This document shows, piece after piece, positions 1-8,551 of a stretch of 64,000 bases of DNA (the first letter of the stretch is position 1; each line of letters begins with the position of its first letter). Source of the stretch: Anaerolineae bacterium (lineage in GTDB: Bacteria > Chloroflexota > Anaerolineae > Aggregatilineales > Phototrophicaceae); contig JAJEAA010000006.1 in assembly GCA_022824365.1 (NCBI GenBank), forward strand, positions 41,110 through 105,109, in the 5' to 3' direction. The notes beneath the pieces are model-generated. The model saw only the letters and a program-made list of their open reading frames with translations, was not told the origin of the DNA and did not search any database. Made by a program: the position numbers and the translations under genes.

Positions 1-522
1 GGCATCGTCGGCGTCACAGTAACGGTCGGCGGCAGCGATATGACGCTGACTTTCGAGGCAGTCGCCGCGATCTTGGCATTACTGGCGGCGACGCTGAGTT
101 ACGCGCTCGGCGGCGTCTACGCCAAGCGTTATTTCACAGGCTTGAACAATCTGTCCATGTCCAGCGGGCAAATGATCGCCGCGTCCTTTGTATTGGCGCC
201 GGTCTCCCTTGCCGACTTGCCGCCGCATGCGCCCTCGTTTGAAGTCCTGCTGGCGACGCTGGCGCTTGTTGTCCTATGCACCGCCTTCGCCTATCAACTC
301 TACTACTATCTCATCATCAGCGCCGGTCCTATCAACGCGCTGACAGTGACGCTGCTGGTGCCCATATTCGGCGTGATTTTTGGCGCGCTCTTGCTGGGGG
401 AAAGCATCAGCCCGGGCATTATCGCGGGCTTGGTCATCGTCTTATTCAGCGTTGGGCTGGTGACCGGGATGATCTCGCCGCGGCGGCGGTATTACAAAGC
501 AAATCCCTCCGAGGCCGCTTGA
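1..522 (+). CDS. EamA/DMT-family transporter, C-terminal part (cut by window edge)
   Basis: The open frame runs from the first base with no start required, so the N-terminal half lies outside the window. The visible part is almost wholly hydrophobic, with about five membrane segments and the small-residue-rich helices typical of the second EamA repeat of drug/metabolite transporters; segments around SAGPINALTVTLLVPIFGV and LGESISPGIIAGLVIVLF are characteristic. It ends in a basic tail (SPRRRYYK). The family exports or exchanges small metabolites across the inner membrane; the substrate cannot be read from sequence. The internal ATG at 40 is not the likely true start. Confidence 0.8.
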   Translation, partial: GIVGVTVTVGGSDMTLTFEAVAAILALLAATLSYALGGVYAKRYFTGLNNLSMSSGQMIAASFVLAPVSLADLPPHAPSFEVLLATLALVVLCTAFAYQLYYYLIISAGPINALTVTLLVPIFGVIFGALLLGESISPGIIAGLVIVLFSVGLVTGMISPRRRYYKANPSEAA

Positions 523-601
523 CCCGAATTGTCGAGTTGAGGATCGCGCGGAGGAGGGATTGTTGGCGTTCGGGGCCGGCCGCGTATAGCTGGCGTCGGG
601 C

Positions 602-955
602 TTACATATTCAGGGCGTCGTAGCCGGGTCCTTGCGTGAAGAAATCGTAATTCGGCGCGATATCGGGCGTCAGATCGACGATGTCGCCTTCTTCGTGCTC
701 GATGATCACCTTGGTGTCGAAGGGCACGCGTTCCTGGCCCTCCATCATCTCGTATTCGGATGAGACCTCTTCTTCGATGAAGATGGCTTCGAAGGGGCAT
801 TCGGGGATGCAGGCGCCGCAATCAATACAGGTATCGGGATCGATGAAATACCAGGGCCATTCGTTTTCCGGCTTGCCGGCGATGATACACTCCACCGGGC
901 AGACCTCCACGCAGGCGCCGTCGCGCAAGCAAAGGCTGGTGATGATATGCGTCAT
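602..955 (-). CDS. Ferredoxin, two Fe-S clusters
   Basis: A 117-aa protein with two cysteine clusters near the N-terminus: CLRDGACVEVCPVEC (about residues 9-23) and CIDCGACIPECP (about 43-54). This is the layout of 7Fe/8Fe bacterial ferredoxins of the Thermus/Azotobacter kind, where the first cluster may be 3Fe-4S or 4Fe-4S. The remaining 60 residues form an acidic tail (EEEVSSEYEMMEG) longer than in minimal ferredoxins. A cytoplasmic electron carrier; partners are not encoded nearby. The ATG at 955 is preceded by an AAGGAG sequence. A perfect inverted repeat, TACGCTA-TGG-TAGCGTA, lies about 75 bp upstream at 1031-1047. Confidence 0.9.
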   Translation of the reverse strand: MTHIITSLCLRDGACVEVCPVECIIAGKPENEWPWYFIDPDTCIDCGACIPECPFEAIFIEEEVSSEYEMMEGQERVPFDTKVIIEHEEGDIVDLTPDIAPNYDFFTQGPGYDALNM

Positions 956-1158
956 TTGATGACTCCTTGCCGTTTCGCCTCGCTCTTATGACGCTGCTGC
1001 AAGCGAAACCTTACTTGTCTGCTTATTAAGTACGCTATGGTAGCGTAATTTGCTGCCTGTGGCTACTGCTGATGTCCGATATTAGCTGGCAAATCTGGCT
1101 CTGTTAAGTCGCGATTTCCCCCTCTTGCGGGCGACGCAAAAGCGCGCCCGAGGCAGGC

Positions 1159-1186
1159 TTGAGGCAGGTTCCTCCTCTGTTATAAT
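1159..1186 (+). promoter_or_regulatory. Sigma-70-type promoter of tRNA-Arg
   Basis: TTGAGG (1159-1164), a 16-nt spacer and a perfect TATAAT (1181-1186) stand 17 nt before the first base of the tRNA at 1204. Position and match together make a housekeeping promoter likely. Confidence 0.65.
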
Positions 1187-1203
1187 TGCTGGCAGAGACT
1201 ATG

Positions 1204-1276
1204 GCTCCAGTAGCTCAGGGGATAGAGCATTGGTTTCCTAAACCAAGTGTCGCAGGTTCGAATCCTGCCTGGAGCG
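1204..1276 (+). tRNA. tRNA-Arg (anticodon CCT)
   Basis: A complete cloverleaf can be folded by hand. Acceptor arm GCTCCAG (1204-1210) pairs with CTGGAGC (1269-1275), discriminator base G1276. Anticodon stem TTGGT/ACCAA encloses loop TTCCTAA with CCT at 1237-1239. The T arm GCAGG/CCTGC encloses TTCGAAT. CCA is not encoded. It would read AGG arginine codons. A strong promoter lies just upstream; no clear terminator is seen before the next gene. Confidence 0.95.
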
Positions 1277-1357
1277 CTATGATTTCTTTCGCCGGCGCTG
1301 AAGGACCGGCCGCCGCAATGACAATGCCGTGGAAAGACACAAGGGAGAGATGCTCGC

Positions 1358-2329
1358 ATGCCTCTAGTATCTGTCGTTATGGCGGTCTACAACGGTGAAA
1401 AGTTTGTCGCTGAGGCGATTGAAAGCATCTTGCAGCAGACTCTGACCGATCTGGAGTTGTTGATCGTTGACGATGGCTCCACGGATGGGACGCTCGGGAT
1501 CGTTCAAGATTATGCGGCGCGTGATGACCGCGTTCGCGTATTTGCGCATCCGGAGAACCGAGGCCAACCGTCGGCGCTCAATACGGCTATTGCCCATGCG
1601 GCCGGCAAGTATATAACGCTGATGGACAGCGATGATGTCAGCTTGCCACAGCGTCTTGAAAAGCAGGCGGATTTTCTGGAGGCGCATCCCGAAATTGGCG
1701 CCGTCGGCCTGTCTCTCCAAGTAGTCCATGAAGACTTGACGCCGGACCGGTCTTACCAACTGCCTGAGCGTCATCATGCCATAGTTCTGCACTTTCTATT
1801 AGCGACCAAGATCGTCATAAAGTGCGCGATTATGATGGTGCGGCGGGAGTATTTCGACAGTCAGCCGGTGTATGATCCCGGCATCGCTTACGGCAACGAT
1901 GTAAAATTATTTCTGCGATTGCTGTGGGAGAAGCGCATACGATTCGCAAATATTGATGATCAATTGTACCTATATCGACGTCACGATCATACGCTCGGCC
2001 GCCGTCATCAACCTGAACTTCGCGAGATTATTGTCCACATGCGCCGTCCGGCTTTGCGGCAGCTCGGCGCGGCCGGCGCGGGCGTCGAGTGGATCATTCA
2101 GCGGTATCCCCTGACGAAGCTTAGCTGGATTGAACGGCGGCAGGCGCGGCGTGATATTGCCAGGCTGATCGAGGCGATGCTGGCGCATGATTGGGTGGAC
2201 GCCGCCGATGTGCCGCTGCTGCATGTCGAGATGAGACAGTTGCTAGAATCGACGGCGCCGCGTCGCTGGCAGATGTTCCTGCATTGGTATCGCTACCGTA
2301 TCGCGCGGCGCATCCAGCGGTCGGCCTAG
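1358..2329 (+). CDS. Family 2 glycosyltransferase
   Basis: A 323-aa GT-A-fold transferase. The N-terminus VSVVMAVYNGEKFVAEAIESI is the nucleotide-sugar binding strand; the acidic motif VDDGSTDGT follows near residue 40 and the metal-binding LMDSDD near residue 89. The C-terminal third is basic and alpha-helical with no membrane segment, so it probably works at the cytoplasmic membrane face on cell-surface polysaccharide, glycolipid or protein glycans. Donor and acceptor are unknown. AAGGGAGAG stands upstream of the ATG with rather long spacing. It converges on thrS. Confidence 0.85.
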   Translation: MPLVSVVMAVYNGEKFVAEAIESILQQTLTDLELLIVDDGSTDGTLGIVQDYAARDDRVRVFAHPENRGQPSALNTAIAHAAGKYITLMDSDDVSLPQRLEKQADFLEAHPEIGAVGLSLQVVHEDLTPDRSYQLPERHHAIVLHFLLATKIVIKCAIMMVRREYFDSQPVYDPGIAYGNDVKLFLRLLWEKRIRFANIDDQLYLYRRHDHTLGRRHQPELREIIVHMRRPALRQLGAAGAGVEWIIQRYPLTKLSWIERRQARRDIARLIEAMLAHDWVDAADVPLLHVEMRQLLESTAPRRWQMFLHWYRYRIARRIQRSA

Positions 2330-2423
2330 CTGAGCGTCAAGCTCGCGACATTACAACAAACCTTGGCTGGCGCAGAAGCCATGTTTGTGCCCTTCGGGCG
2401 CGCTCAGTAGCGAGAATCGCAGG

Positions 2424-4235
2424 TTAGAGCAGGATCTCCTGCGACTGGGACTCGATGAGATTTAGCGCCCCGTCAGCGAAGTCCTCAAGGGGCATGGCGC
2501 CAAGGTCTTCGTCGCTCCGCAAGCGGACGCTGACCGTCCGGTTTTCGATGTCGCGGTCGCCGACGATCAGCAGCCAGGGGATATTCATCCGCCGATGCTG
2601 CCGGATCTTCGAGCGCATGTTGCGGTCTTGCAAGTCGGCTTTGACGCGCATACCGCGCGCTTTGAGCAGCGCTTCCACTTCACTGGCATAGGCATTGTGG
2701 CTTTCGCGGATGGGGATGATGATGGCCTGCGTCGGCGCTAGCCAGGGCGGGAAGGCGCCGGCGAAATGCTCGATGAGGATGCCGATGAAGCGCTCCAGGC
2801 TGCCGAAAGGCGCGCGATGGATCATAACCGGGCGCAGCCGTTCATTGCTGCGGTCGACATATTCCAGGTCAAAGCGCTGCGGCAGATTGTAATCGACTTG
2901 CACCGTGCCCAGTTGCCATTCCCGCTTGAGCACATCGCGCACGATAAAATCCAGCTTTGGTCCGTAGAAAGCGGCTTCCCCCGGTTCGATGTGATAATCC
3001 AGCCCAAGTTCCTCGCAGGCGTCGACAATGGCGACGGTGGCCTCTTCCCAAAGCGCGCTATCGCCGACATATTTGTCGCTGTCGGGATCGCGTGTGCCGA
3101 TGCGAGCGCGGAAATCGGCCATGCCCAGTGAGCCGAAGACATGCTGAATCAGATTCACCACCCCTTTGAATTCGTCCAGCAATTGGTCAGGGCGGACGAA
3201 GAGGTGGGCGTCATCAACCGTGAAGCCGCGCACCCGTGTCAAACCGCGTAATTCGCCCGATTGCTCGTAGCGATACACCGTGCCGAACTCCGCGTAGCGC
3301 AGCGGCAGATCGCGATACGAGCGCGGCTGGCTGCTGTAGATGCGGCAGTGATGCGGGCAGTTCATGGGGCGCAGCATGAACTCATCGCCGTCTACATCAA
3401 TGGGACTGTATTGACTGTCGGCATAATAGGGATAGTGCCCCGATGTCTTGTACAGTTCGATATTCCCTAGGTGCGGCGTGACTACCGGCAGGTAACCGCG
3501 TTCGATCTGAATATCGCGCAGCCAGCGCTCAAGCGTATCGCGCAGGGTCGCGCCATCGGGCAGCCAGAGCGGCAAGCCCTTCCCCACCATCGAATCAATG
3601 ATGAACAGGTCAAGCTTTTCGCCGAGCGCGCGATGGTCGCGCTTGATCGCTTCTTCCAGGCGTTGGCGATAATCCGCCAGCTCCGCCGGAGTCCGCCAGG
3701 CGGTGCCGTAGATCCGCGTCAATTGCTGCCGCTTTTCATCGCCGCGCCAGTAGGCCCCGGCCGGGGGACGCAGCGAGATGCTCACCGCTTTGGGATTGAT
3801 GTCTTTGGTGCTATGAACATGCGGACCGCGGCAGAGATCGGTGAAGTTATTCTGCGTGTAGATGGTCAGGTTGTTGGCGGGCTCGGCGATCGGATTGCCG
3901 TTGTCGTCCACCCGGCCGTTGACCAGGTCGTCAATGAGCTCGAGCTTATAGGGCTGGTCCTGGAAAAGCTCGCGGGCTTCATCAGCCGACACCTCGCGCA
4001 TGGTAAATTCGTGACGTCCCGAAAGGAGCTTCTTCATGCGCCTTTCCACCCACTTGATGTCCTCATCGTTGATGGCGGCGGGCAAGTCAAAGTCGTAGTA
4101 GAAGCCGTCTTCAATCGGCGGTCCGATAGCGATCTTCGCCTCGGGGAAGCGCTCCAGCATCGCCTCCGCCATGACGTGGGCGGCTGAGTGACGAATCTTG
4201 TAGAGCTGGCTCTCTTCGTATCTTTCTTCGGGCAT
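2424..4235 (-). CDS. thrS: Threonyl-tRNA synthetase (no TGS domain)
   Basis: Charges tRNA-Thr. The 603-aa protein starts directly at the N2 editing domain: HSAAH at residues 16-20 is the HxxxH editing motif and the partner cysteine sits in DLCRGPH near residue 135. Class II catalytic motifs follow: MNCPHH near 290 (zinc Cys), RYEQSGELRGLTRVRGF (motif 2), DDAH (zinc His) and MIHRAPFGSLER near 470 (zinc His and motif 3). An anticodon-binding domain closes the protein. The N-terminal TGS domain (about 60 residues in E. coli) is absent, and no TGS-like reading frame is visible upstream. Catalytic and editing residues look complete. Confidence 0.96.
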   Translation of the reverse strand: MPEERYEESQLYKIRHSAAHVMAEAMLERFPEAKIAIGPPIEDGFYYDFDLPAAINDEDIKWVERRMKKLLSGRHEFTMREVSADEARELFQDQPYKLELIDDLVNGRVDDNGNPIAEPANNLTIYTQNNFTDLCRGPHVHSTKDINPKAVSISLRPPAGAYWRGDEKRQQLTRIYGTAWRTPAELADYRQRLEEAIKRDHRALGEKLDLFIIDSMVGKGLPLWLPDGATLRDTLERWLRDIQIERGYLPVVTPHLGNIELYKTSGHYPYYADSQYSPIDVDGDEFMLRPMNCPHHCRIYSSQPRSYRDLPLRYAEFGTVYRYEQSGELRGLTRVRGFTVDDAHLFVRPDQLLDEFKGVVNLIQHVFGSLGMADFRARIGTRDPDSDKYVGDSALWEEATVAIVDACEELGLDYHIEPGEAAFYGPKLDFIVRDVLKREWQLGTVQVDYNLPQRFDLEYVDRSNERLRPVMIHRAPFGSLERFIGILIEHFAGAFPPWLAPTQAIIIPIRESHNAYASEVEALLKARGMRVKADLQDRNMRSKIRQHRRMNIPWLLIVGDRDIENRTVSVRLRSDEDLGAMPLEDFADGALNLIESQSQEILL

Positions 4236-4395
4236 CCGCTATCCTCAATTCGAATTGTCGCGCCAGGAGCGCCGGTTGTCTTGGCAGATGGCGATACGCG
4301 CAAAACAAGCCGGCGAGCCGCCAGGAATTATAGTGGAGGCGGCGGGATATCAGAAAGGGGAAGTCGGAATCCTCGACAGAATATAGCGGCGGGGA

Positions 4396-4833
4396 TCAGT
4401 CGTCGATGAGCACCAGCACTTCTTCGATGACCGCTTGGGCAATCTCTTGTGTGGCTAGGTGACTGACCTTCTCTGCGGCCAAGGCATCCGCGCGTTGATC
4501 TTCGGTGACGCGGGTGAAGAGGCTTTCGAAGACATCCTGGGCGACCAGGTTATCGATCGTGTCTTCTATGATCTCGAGTTGAAGCCGCTCGACGATAATA
4601 TGGGGCGTATCGAGCACAGCATAACGGACAGGCGGGGTCTCCGGTATGGATTCGGTGACCAGCCAGGTCAGCGCCAACTGTCGATGAATGTAGGTGAGGG
4701 TGGCGAAAAGCGCGGTATAAACTGCCCCGTCTTCCATCTGCACGATAACATCGCAGGCATCGCCTTCTTCGTGCATTTCACAAAAGATCTCTTCCGGGAC
4801 GATCATGATATTGGAGGATGATAGATCGGACAT
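4396..4833 (-). CDS. Uncharacterised acidic protein
   Basis: A 145-aa acidic protein that I do not recognise. It begins MSDLSSSNIMIVPEEIFCEM and contains hydrophobic stretches alternating with acidic ones (VIVQMEDGAVYTALFATLTYI); there is no signal peptide or membrane helix. The C-terminal half (LQLEIIEDTIDNLVAQDVFESLF) is probably helical. I chose the ATG at 4833 because AGGAAA precedes it; an in-frame ATG at 4884 would add 17 residues but has no ribosome-binding site. It is divergent from the rhomboid gene. Confidence 0.65.
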   Translation of the reverse strand: MSDLSSSNIMIVPEEIFCEMHEEGDACDVIVQMEDGAVYTALFATLTYIHRQLALTWLVTESIPETPPVRYAVLDTPHIIVERLQLEIIEDTIDNLVAQDVFESLFTRVTEDQRADALAAEKVSHLATQEIAQAVIEEVLVLIDD

Positions 4834-4883
4834 TGGCGCCTGTTTCCTGCCCTTAAACTCATTTATACTAAATTGTACGCGCA

Positions 4884-4912
4884 TTGAAGTGATATCAAGT
4901 TAAGCATATCAT
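4884..4912 (+). promoter_or_regulatory. Putative promoter for the rhomboid gene
   Basis: TTGAAG (4884-4889), 17-nt spacer, TATCAT (4907-4912) in the divergent intergenic region. Spacing is optimal, but the start codon is about 125 bp away. Confidence 0.4.
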
Positions 4913-5036
4913 AAACCGCAGCGATTTTGCATGTGAATCCTAATATCCATGCCCGGTTGCGCTGCCATGCGCGACTGGCGCATTATTGTTGCGTAAACTT
5001 ATGTGTGATGCAAATATTGACTGGCGAGCAAATTCT

Positions 5037-5855
5037 ATGCAGCGCAATGACGAGAAAAACCACCCGCTTTACGAGCAAGGCAAGACTCGGCTTGTCACGA
5101 CCGAAAAGGCAGCCGAGAGCGTCAAGCTACCGCGGCCGCCGCTGCGCAATCAGCCGCTTTTGACCTACGTCTTGATGGCGGTTAACGGCTTGATATACCT
5201 GGCGGGTTTTCTTCTGCCGGCGCTGGATTGGGAACTGTTTCTGCGTGGCGCGCTGATCCCGCAGTTGGTGGTCAGGGAGGGCGAGGTCTATCGTCTGTTT
5301 ACGGCGATGTTTCTGCACGGCAGCCTCGGCCACGTCTTCTTCAACGTATACGCGCTCTTGATAGTCGGGCGGGAAATGGAGCCCATATTCGGTCGGCTGC
5401 GATTTCTGTTGATATATCTGCTGGGCGGTTTGAGCGGCTCGGCGCTAAGCTTGGCGCTCGGCGGGTTGGGGAGCGCTTCGGTCGGGGCGTCGGGCGCCGT
5501 CTTCGCTATCTTCGCCGCTCATGCTGTACACCTCTATCTGAACCGCCGCATCTATGTCAATGTGCGCGCTCGGCTGCGCCATATGGGTTTCATCATTGCC
5601 ATTAACCTGGTGATAGGTTTTCTGCCGGGGTCGCGCATCGACAACTGGGGGCATATCGGCGGCATGCTTGGTGGCGCGCTGCTGGCTTGGCGCATCGGTC
5701 CGCGCATTGCGCTGGCGGCGGCGCCCAATATCGCCAATCGCGCCATCGTCGCGGTGGATCGCAATCCCTTGCGTCTTCACCTGCCCGACCTGGTCATTTA
5801 CATTGGCGCCTTAATCGGTATCATCTTTATCGCTATCACCCTGCTCGCCGCGTAG
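5037..5855 (+). CDS. Rhomboid-family intramembrane serine protease
   Basis: Cleaves membrane-anchored substrates within the lipid bilayer. After a soluble N-terminus of about 40 residues come six to seven hydrophobic segments. The family signatures are present: HGSLGHVFFNVYAL (L1/TM2 region), GASGAVF with the catalytic serine near residue 152, and NWGHIGGMLGG with the catalytic histidine near residue 206. A further hydrophobic helix closes the protein. I prefer the ATG at 5037 (MQRNDEKN); a TTG at 4986 is in frame but would add an unlikely leader. The 3' end overlaps the convergent DUF2304 gene by 45 bp. Confidence 0.88.
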   Translation: MQRNDEKNHPLYEQGKTRLVTTEKAAESVKLPRPPLRNQPLLTYVLMAVNGLIYLAGFLLPALDWELFLRGALIPQLVVREGEVYRLFTAMFLHGSLGHVFFNVYALLIVGREMEPIFGRLRFLLIYLLGGLSGSALSLALGGLGSASVGASGAVFAIFAAHAVHLYLNRRIYVNVRARLRHMGFIIAINLVIGFLPGSRIDNWGHIGGMLGGALLAWRIGPRIALAAAPNIANRAIVAVDRNPLRLHLPDLVIYIGALIGIIFIAITLLAA

Positions 5856-6191
5856 ACGCTCCAACTCAAGGCGGAGCAAGGCGATCTGTTGGGCGGCTTC
5901 TTTGCTTTCATACGTGAGCCGGGTGATGACGGTGGAGAAATAAAGCTGGATGAAGAGCATGAAGAAAGCCGCCAGTAAAAAGAGCAGATTAGAGGGATCA
6001 TAGATGCCGACTAATGCCGCCAAACTGTGGAGGAGATCGCGCCAGAGACCCAGGATCAGCATAAGGACCGCTGTGCCCAGCCAGAGCAGGGAGTATTCTT
6101 CGCTCAAGCGCCGCCGCCGCACCAATTCCAGAACCACCAGCAAAGCGATCAAAGCGGCGCCAACTGTAAAGATTATCGAGCGATCAATCAT
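5811..6191 (-). CDS. DUF2304-family membrane protein
   Basis: A 126-aa protein with three hydrophobic helices: IIFTVGAALIALLVVLELV, YSLLWLGTAVLMLILGLW and LLFLLAAFFMLFIQLYFS. A basic RRRRLSEEYSLLW loop, typical of DUF2304, lies between the first two, and the C-terminus is a charged helix (AAQQIALLRLELERLRGEQ) likely to form a coiled coil. DUF2304 proteins usually accompany dolichol-phosphate-mannose-like glycosyltransferases; no such partner is adjacent. The ATG at 6191 has a strong GAGGAG 7 nt upstream, which decides it over the longer in-frame start at 6254. Confidence 0.82.
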   Translation of the reverse strand: MIDRSIIFTVGAALIALLVVLELVRRRRLSEEYSLLWLGTAVLMLILGLWRDLLHSLAALVGIYDPSNLLFLLAAFFMLFIQLYFSTVITRLTYESKEAAQQIALLRLELERLRGEQGDSDKDDTD

Positions 6192-6274
6192 GTTGAATCT
6201 CCTCAGTCGCTGTTTTCTCATACAGCCGGGCAAGATGACATCCTCTCCTAACATAGCATGAAACGGACTGGCTG

Positions 6275-7126
6275 ATGCCGCAGACCTTGATCGAACTCGC
6301 CGGCGACGAAGATGCTCCGACCCTGCATATTATGCCCGCCAACGGCTTCCCGCCGCAGACCTACTTGCCTATGCTGCGGTCCTTGGAGGGCTGGCGGTCC
6401 ATCTGCCTGCCGCCGCGCCCTCTCTGGGGCGATGAACGGCCGCCGACAGGATTCCGCTCCTGGAGCGCCGATGCCGATGATCTGCTGTCCGGCCTAGCCC
6501 GGCAGGACCTGCGTGATGTCCTGGCGCTAGGACATTCTCTCGGCGGCATCATCTCTTTGTTGGCGCTGCTCAAATCGCCGGGGCGCTTCAAAGCTTTGAT
6601 CATGCTCGATCCGGTGATCCTGCCGCAACCACTGCTCGATACGCTCGGCCGCGCCTGGGACGAAGGCGGCATCGAGGACTTTCCTTTGGTCAGCGCAGCG
6701 CTGCGGCGGCGGACCGTTTTTGAAAGCCGCAATGAAGCTTTTCAGCGATTTCGGGAGAAAAGCGTCTTCGCCGATTGGGATGAGGCGACCTTGCGCCTAT
6801 ACGTCGAGCATGGGTTGCGGCGACAAGCTGATGGGTCGGGCTTTGAATTACGCTGGAGCACGGCTTGGGAAGCGCACTATTTCTCGACCGTGTACCGCGA
6901 TATCTGGTGTGATTTGCCCAAGCTAAATGGCTTGGCGCCGACTTTGATCATCCGCGCCGGGCACAGCCATACCTTCCCCGAAGAATCTTACGCCGAGGCG
7001 CGTACGCTCCTGCCCGAAGTTGACTTTTACGAAATGGGCGGGCAGGGGCATCTCTTCCCGCAGGCGGCGCCGCGCGAGACCGCGCGCGTCATTGCCGAAT
7101 GGCTGGCAGCGCGACAATTGTCTTGA
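6275..7126 (+). CDS. Alpha/beta-fold hydrolase
   Basis: A 283-aa cytoplasmic hydrolase. The nucleophile elbow GHSLGG sits near residues 86-91 with serine as nucleophile. LDPVILP follows on the next strand, and the C-terminal GQGHLFP supplies the catalytic histidine; an acid in the TLIIRAGHSHTFPEE region completes a plausible triad. The early HIMPANGFPPQTY segment resembles the oxyanion-hole strand. Substrate unknown. The ATG overlaps a tiny upstream TGA (ATGA), and the tRNA-Phe promoter overlaps this gene's stop codon. Confidence 0.85.
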   Translation: MPQTLIELAGDEDAPTLHIMPANGFPPQTYLPMLRSLEGWRSICLPPRPLWGDERPPTGFRSWSADADDLLSGLARQDLRDVLALGHSLGGIISLLALLKSPGRFKALIMLDPVILPQPLLDTLGRAWDEGGIEDFPLVSAALRRRTVFESRNEAFQRFREKSVFADWDEATLRLYVEHGLRRQADGSGFELRWSTAWEAHYFSTVYRDIWCDLPKLNGLAPTLIIRAGHSHTFPEESYAEARTLLPEVDFYEMGGQGHLFPQAAPRETARVIAEWLAARQLS

Positions 7127-7151
7127 CATCTCTTCGCGCTCGCTCTAAACT
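7123..7151 (+). promoter_or_regulatory. Sigma-70-type promoter of tRNA-Phe
   Basis: Perfect TTGACA (7123-7128), 17-nt spacer, TAAACT (7146-7151), 26 nt before the tRNA. The -35 box overlaps the stop codon of the preceding hydrolase gene. Confidence 0.7.
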
Positions 7152-7176
7152 CTTTGTTCCTAAGATATTGCATCCT

Positions 7177-7249
7177 GCCGAGATAGCTCAGTTGGTAGAG
7201 CATCGCACTGAAAATGCGGGTGTCCCCAGTTCAAGTCTGGGTCTCGGCA
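7177..7249 (+). tRNA. tRNA-Phe (anticodon GAA)
   Basis: Acceptor GCCGAGA (7177-7183) pairs with TCTCGGC (7242-7248), discriminator A7249. The D arm contains AGCTCAGTTGGTAGAGC, the anticodon loop is CTGAAAA with GAA at 7210-7212, and the T arm is CCCAG/CTGGG around TTCAAGT. CCA is not encoded. A consensus promoter lies upstream and a small terminator-like hairpin downstream. Confidence 0.96.
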
Positions 7250-7252
7250 CAG

Positions 7253-7286
7253 AAAAGGCTCGTCTTCCTGGCGAGCTTTTGCTTTT
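7253..7286 (+). terminator. Probable intrinsic terminator after tRNA-Phe
   Basis: AAAA-G-GCTCG pairs with CGAGC-TTTT (7258-7262 with 7272-7276, extended by A/T pairs over a bulged G), followed by a second TTTT. It is a short stem but correctly placed 4 nt after the tRNA. Confidence 0.5.
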
Positions 7287-7366
7287 GGCCTGTAGTATGG
7301 GACTAGGCTGATTAAACATCACCGTGCGGATAGGAACATGCAAAGTCCAAATTGGGCGGCCAGCAC

Positions 7367-8551
7367 ATGAAAACCATCCTGCTCATATCTCGCTGCCCAC
7401 CATATCCGTTGCATCTCGGCGACCGGCTGATCATCTGGCATCTGGCGCGCGAGCTTTCCCGGCGGGGCTATGCCATTGATTTGCTGGCCTTGTATGATCG
7501 CGACGATGATCCAACTCAGGTAGACAAGTATCGCTCCTTCTTCCGCCACATCGACCTGTTCCCCGAGCCGAGCCGAGGCGGTATGGCATACATGCAGCGC
7601 TTGCTCTCGCCGGGGAGGCGCTTCCCCGCGTCCGCCAAGCGGAGTTTCTGTCCGCCGCTTTGGCATGGCATTGCCGCGCTCCTGGAACAAGCAGGCTACG
7701 ACCTGGTCCATTGCTTCGGCTCGGTCAGCGTTTACGAGTTTCATTCGCTCTTCGCGGATTTGCCCAATCTAATCACGCCCTACGAGTCTCACGCGCTGTA
7801 TCTGCGGTCGGCAGCGCGGGGTGGACAGCTAAGCGCGCGCCTGCGTTTGCCGATTGTCCGCCGCTTTGAAAGCTTCATGTACACTCCTTACGACCGGACG
7901 GTGGTCATCTCGGAAGCGGATCGGGCGCAGTTGCTGGATCTGCAGCCAGCGCTGTCAATTGAGGTGATACCGAACGGCATCGAGCTTGAGCGTTTTCGTC
8001 CGCGCGACGTGGAACGTGACCCGCACACGCTGCTCTTCGTCGGCAACTATGAGTACCCGCCGAATCAGGATGCGGCGCGGATCCTGGTTGACAAGGTCCT
8101 GCCGGAAGTCCGCCGGGCGATTCCCGAGGCGCGGCTGCAGCTGATCGGCAACAATCCGCCGGACTGGCTGCGGGAATTGGCGAATGACCACATTGAAATC
8201 AGCGGGAGAGTGCCGGAAGTGACGCCCTACCTGGCGCGGGCGACGGTCTTTGTCTGTCCTCTGCGGATTGGGGCCGGCTTGAAGAACAAGGTGCTGGAAG
8301 CGCTGGCGATGGGCATTCCGGTTGCGGCGACGCCGCTGAGCGTCGAGGGCATTGACGTTCGCGCGGGTGAATCCGCCCTCATCGCTCCGGTGGATCAGAT
8401 CGCGCAGAGGACGATCGAGTTGCTGGGCGATGCCGCGCTGCGTGAAAGACTTTCGAAGAACGGTCGCGCGCTGATCGAATCGCGGTACAGCTGGGAACAG
8501 ACGGCTTCCAGCTACGAAGGTCTCTACGAGGAAATCTGTCGCGCTAGATGA
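7367..8551 (+). CDS. Family 4 glycosyltransferase
   Basis: A 394-aa GT-B-fold transferase. The N-terminal Rossmann half carries a substrate loop (SRCPPYPLHLGDRLIIWHLARELSRRG); VVISEADRAQL and IPNGIELERFRP mark the domain junction. The C-terminal half holds LLFVGNYEYPPNQDA and the donor-binding KVLEALAMGIPVAATPLSVEGI, where the E of LEA is the GT4 signature. It transfers a nucleotide-activated sugar, probably in surface polysaccharide assembly. The ATG at 7367 is preferred over an in-frame TTG at 7352. It converges on the next gene, overlapping it by 8 bp. Confidence 0.87.
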   Translation: MKTILLISRCPPYPLHLGDRLIIWHLARELSRRGYAIDLLALYDRDDDPTQVDKYRSFFRHIDLFPEPSRGGMAYMQRLLSPGRRFPASAKRSFCPPLWHGIAALLEQAGYDLVHCFGSVSVYEFHSLFADLPNLITPYESHALYLRSAARGGQLSARLRLPIVRRFESFMYTPYDRTVVISEADRAQLLDLQPALSIEVIPNGIELERFRPRDVERDPHTLLFVGNYEYPPNQDAARILVDKVLPEVRRAIPEARLQLIGNNPPDWLRELANDHIEISGRVPEVTPYLARATVFVCPLRIGAGLKNKVLEALAMGIPVAATPLSVEGIDVRAGESALIAPVDQIAQRTIELLGDAALRERLSKNGRALIESRYSWEQTASSYEGLYEEICRAR

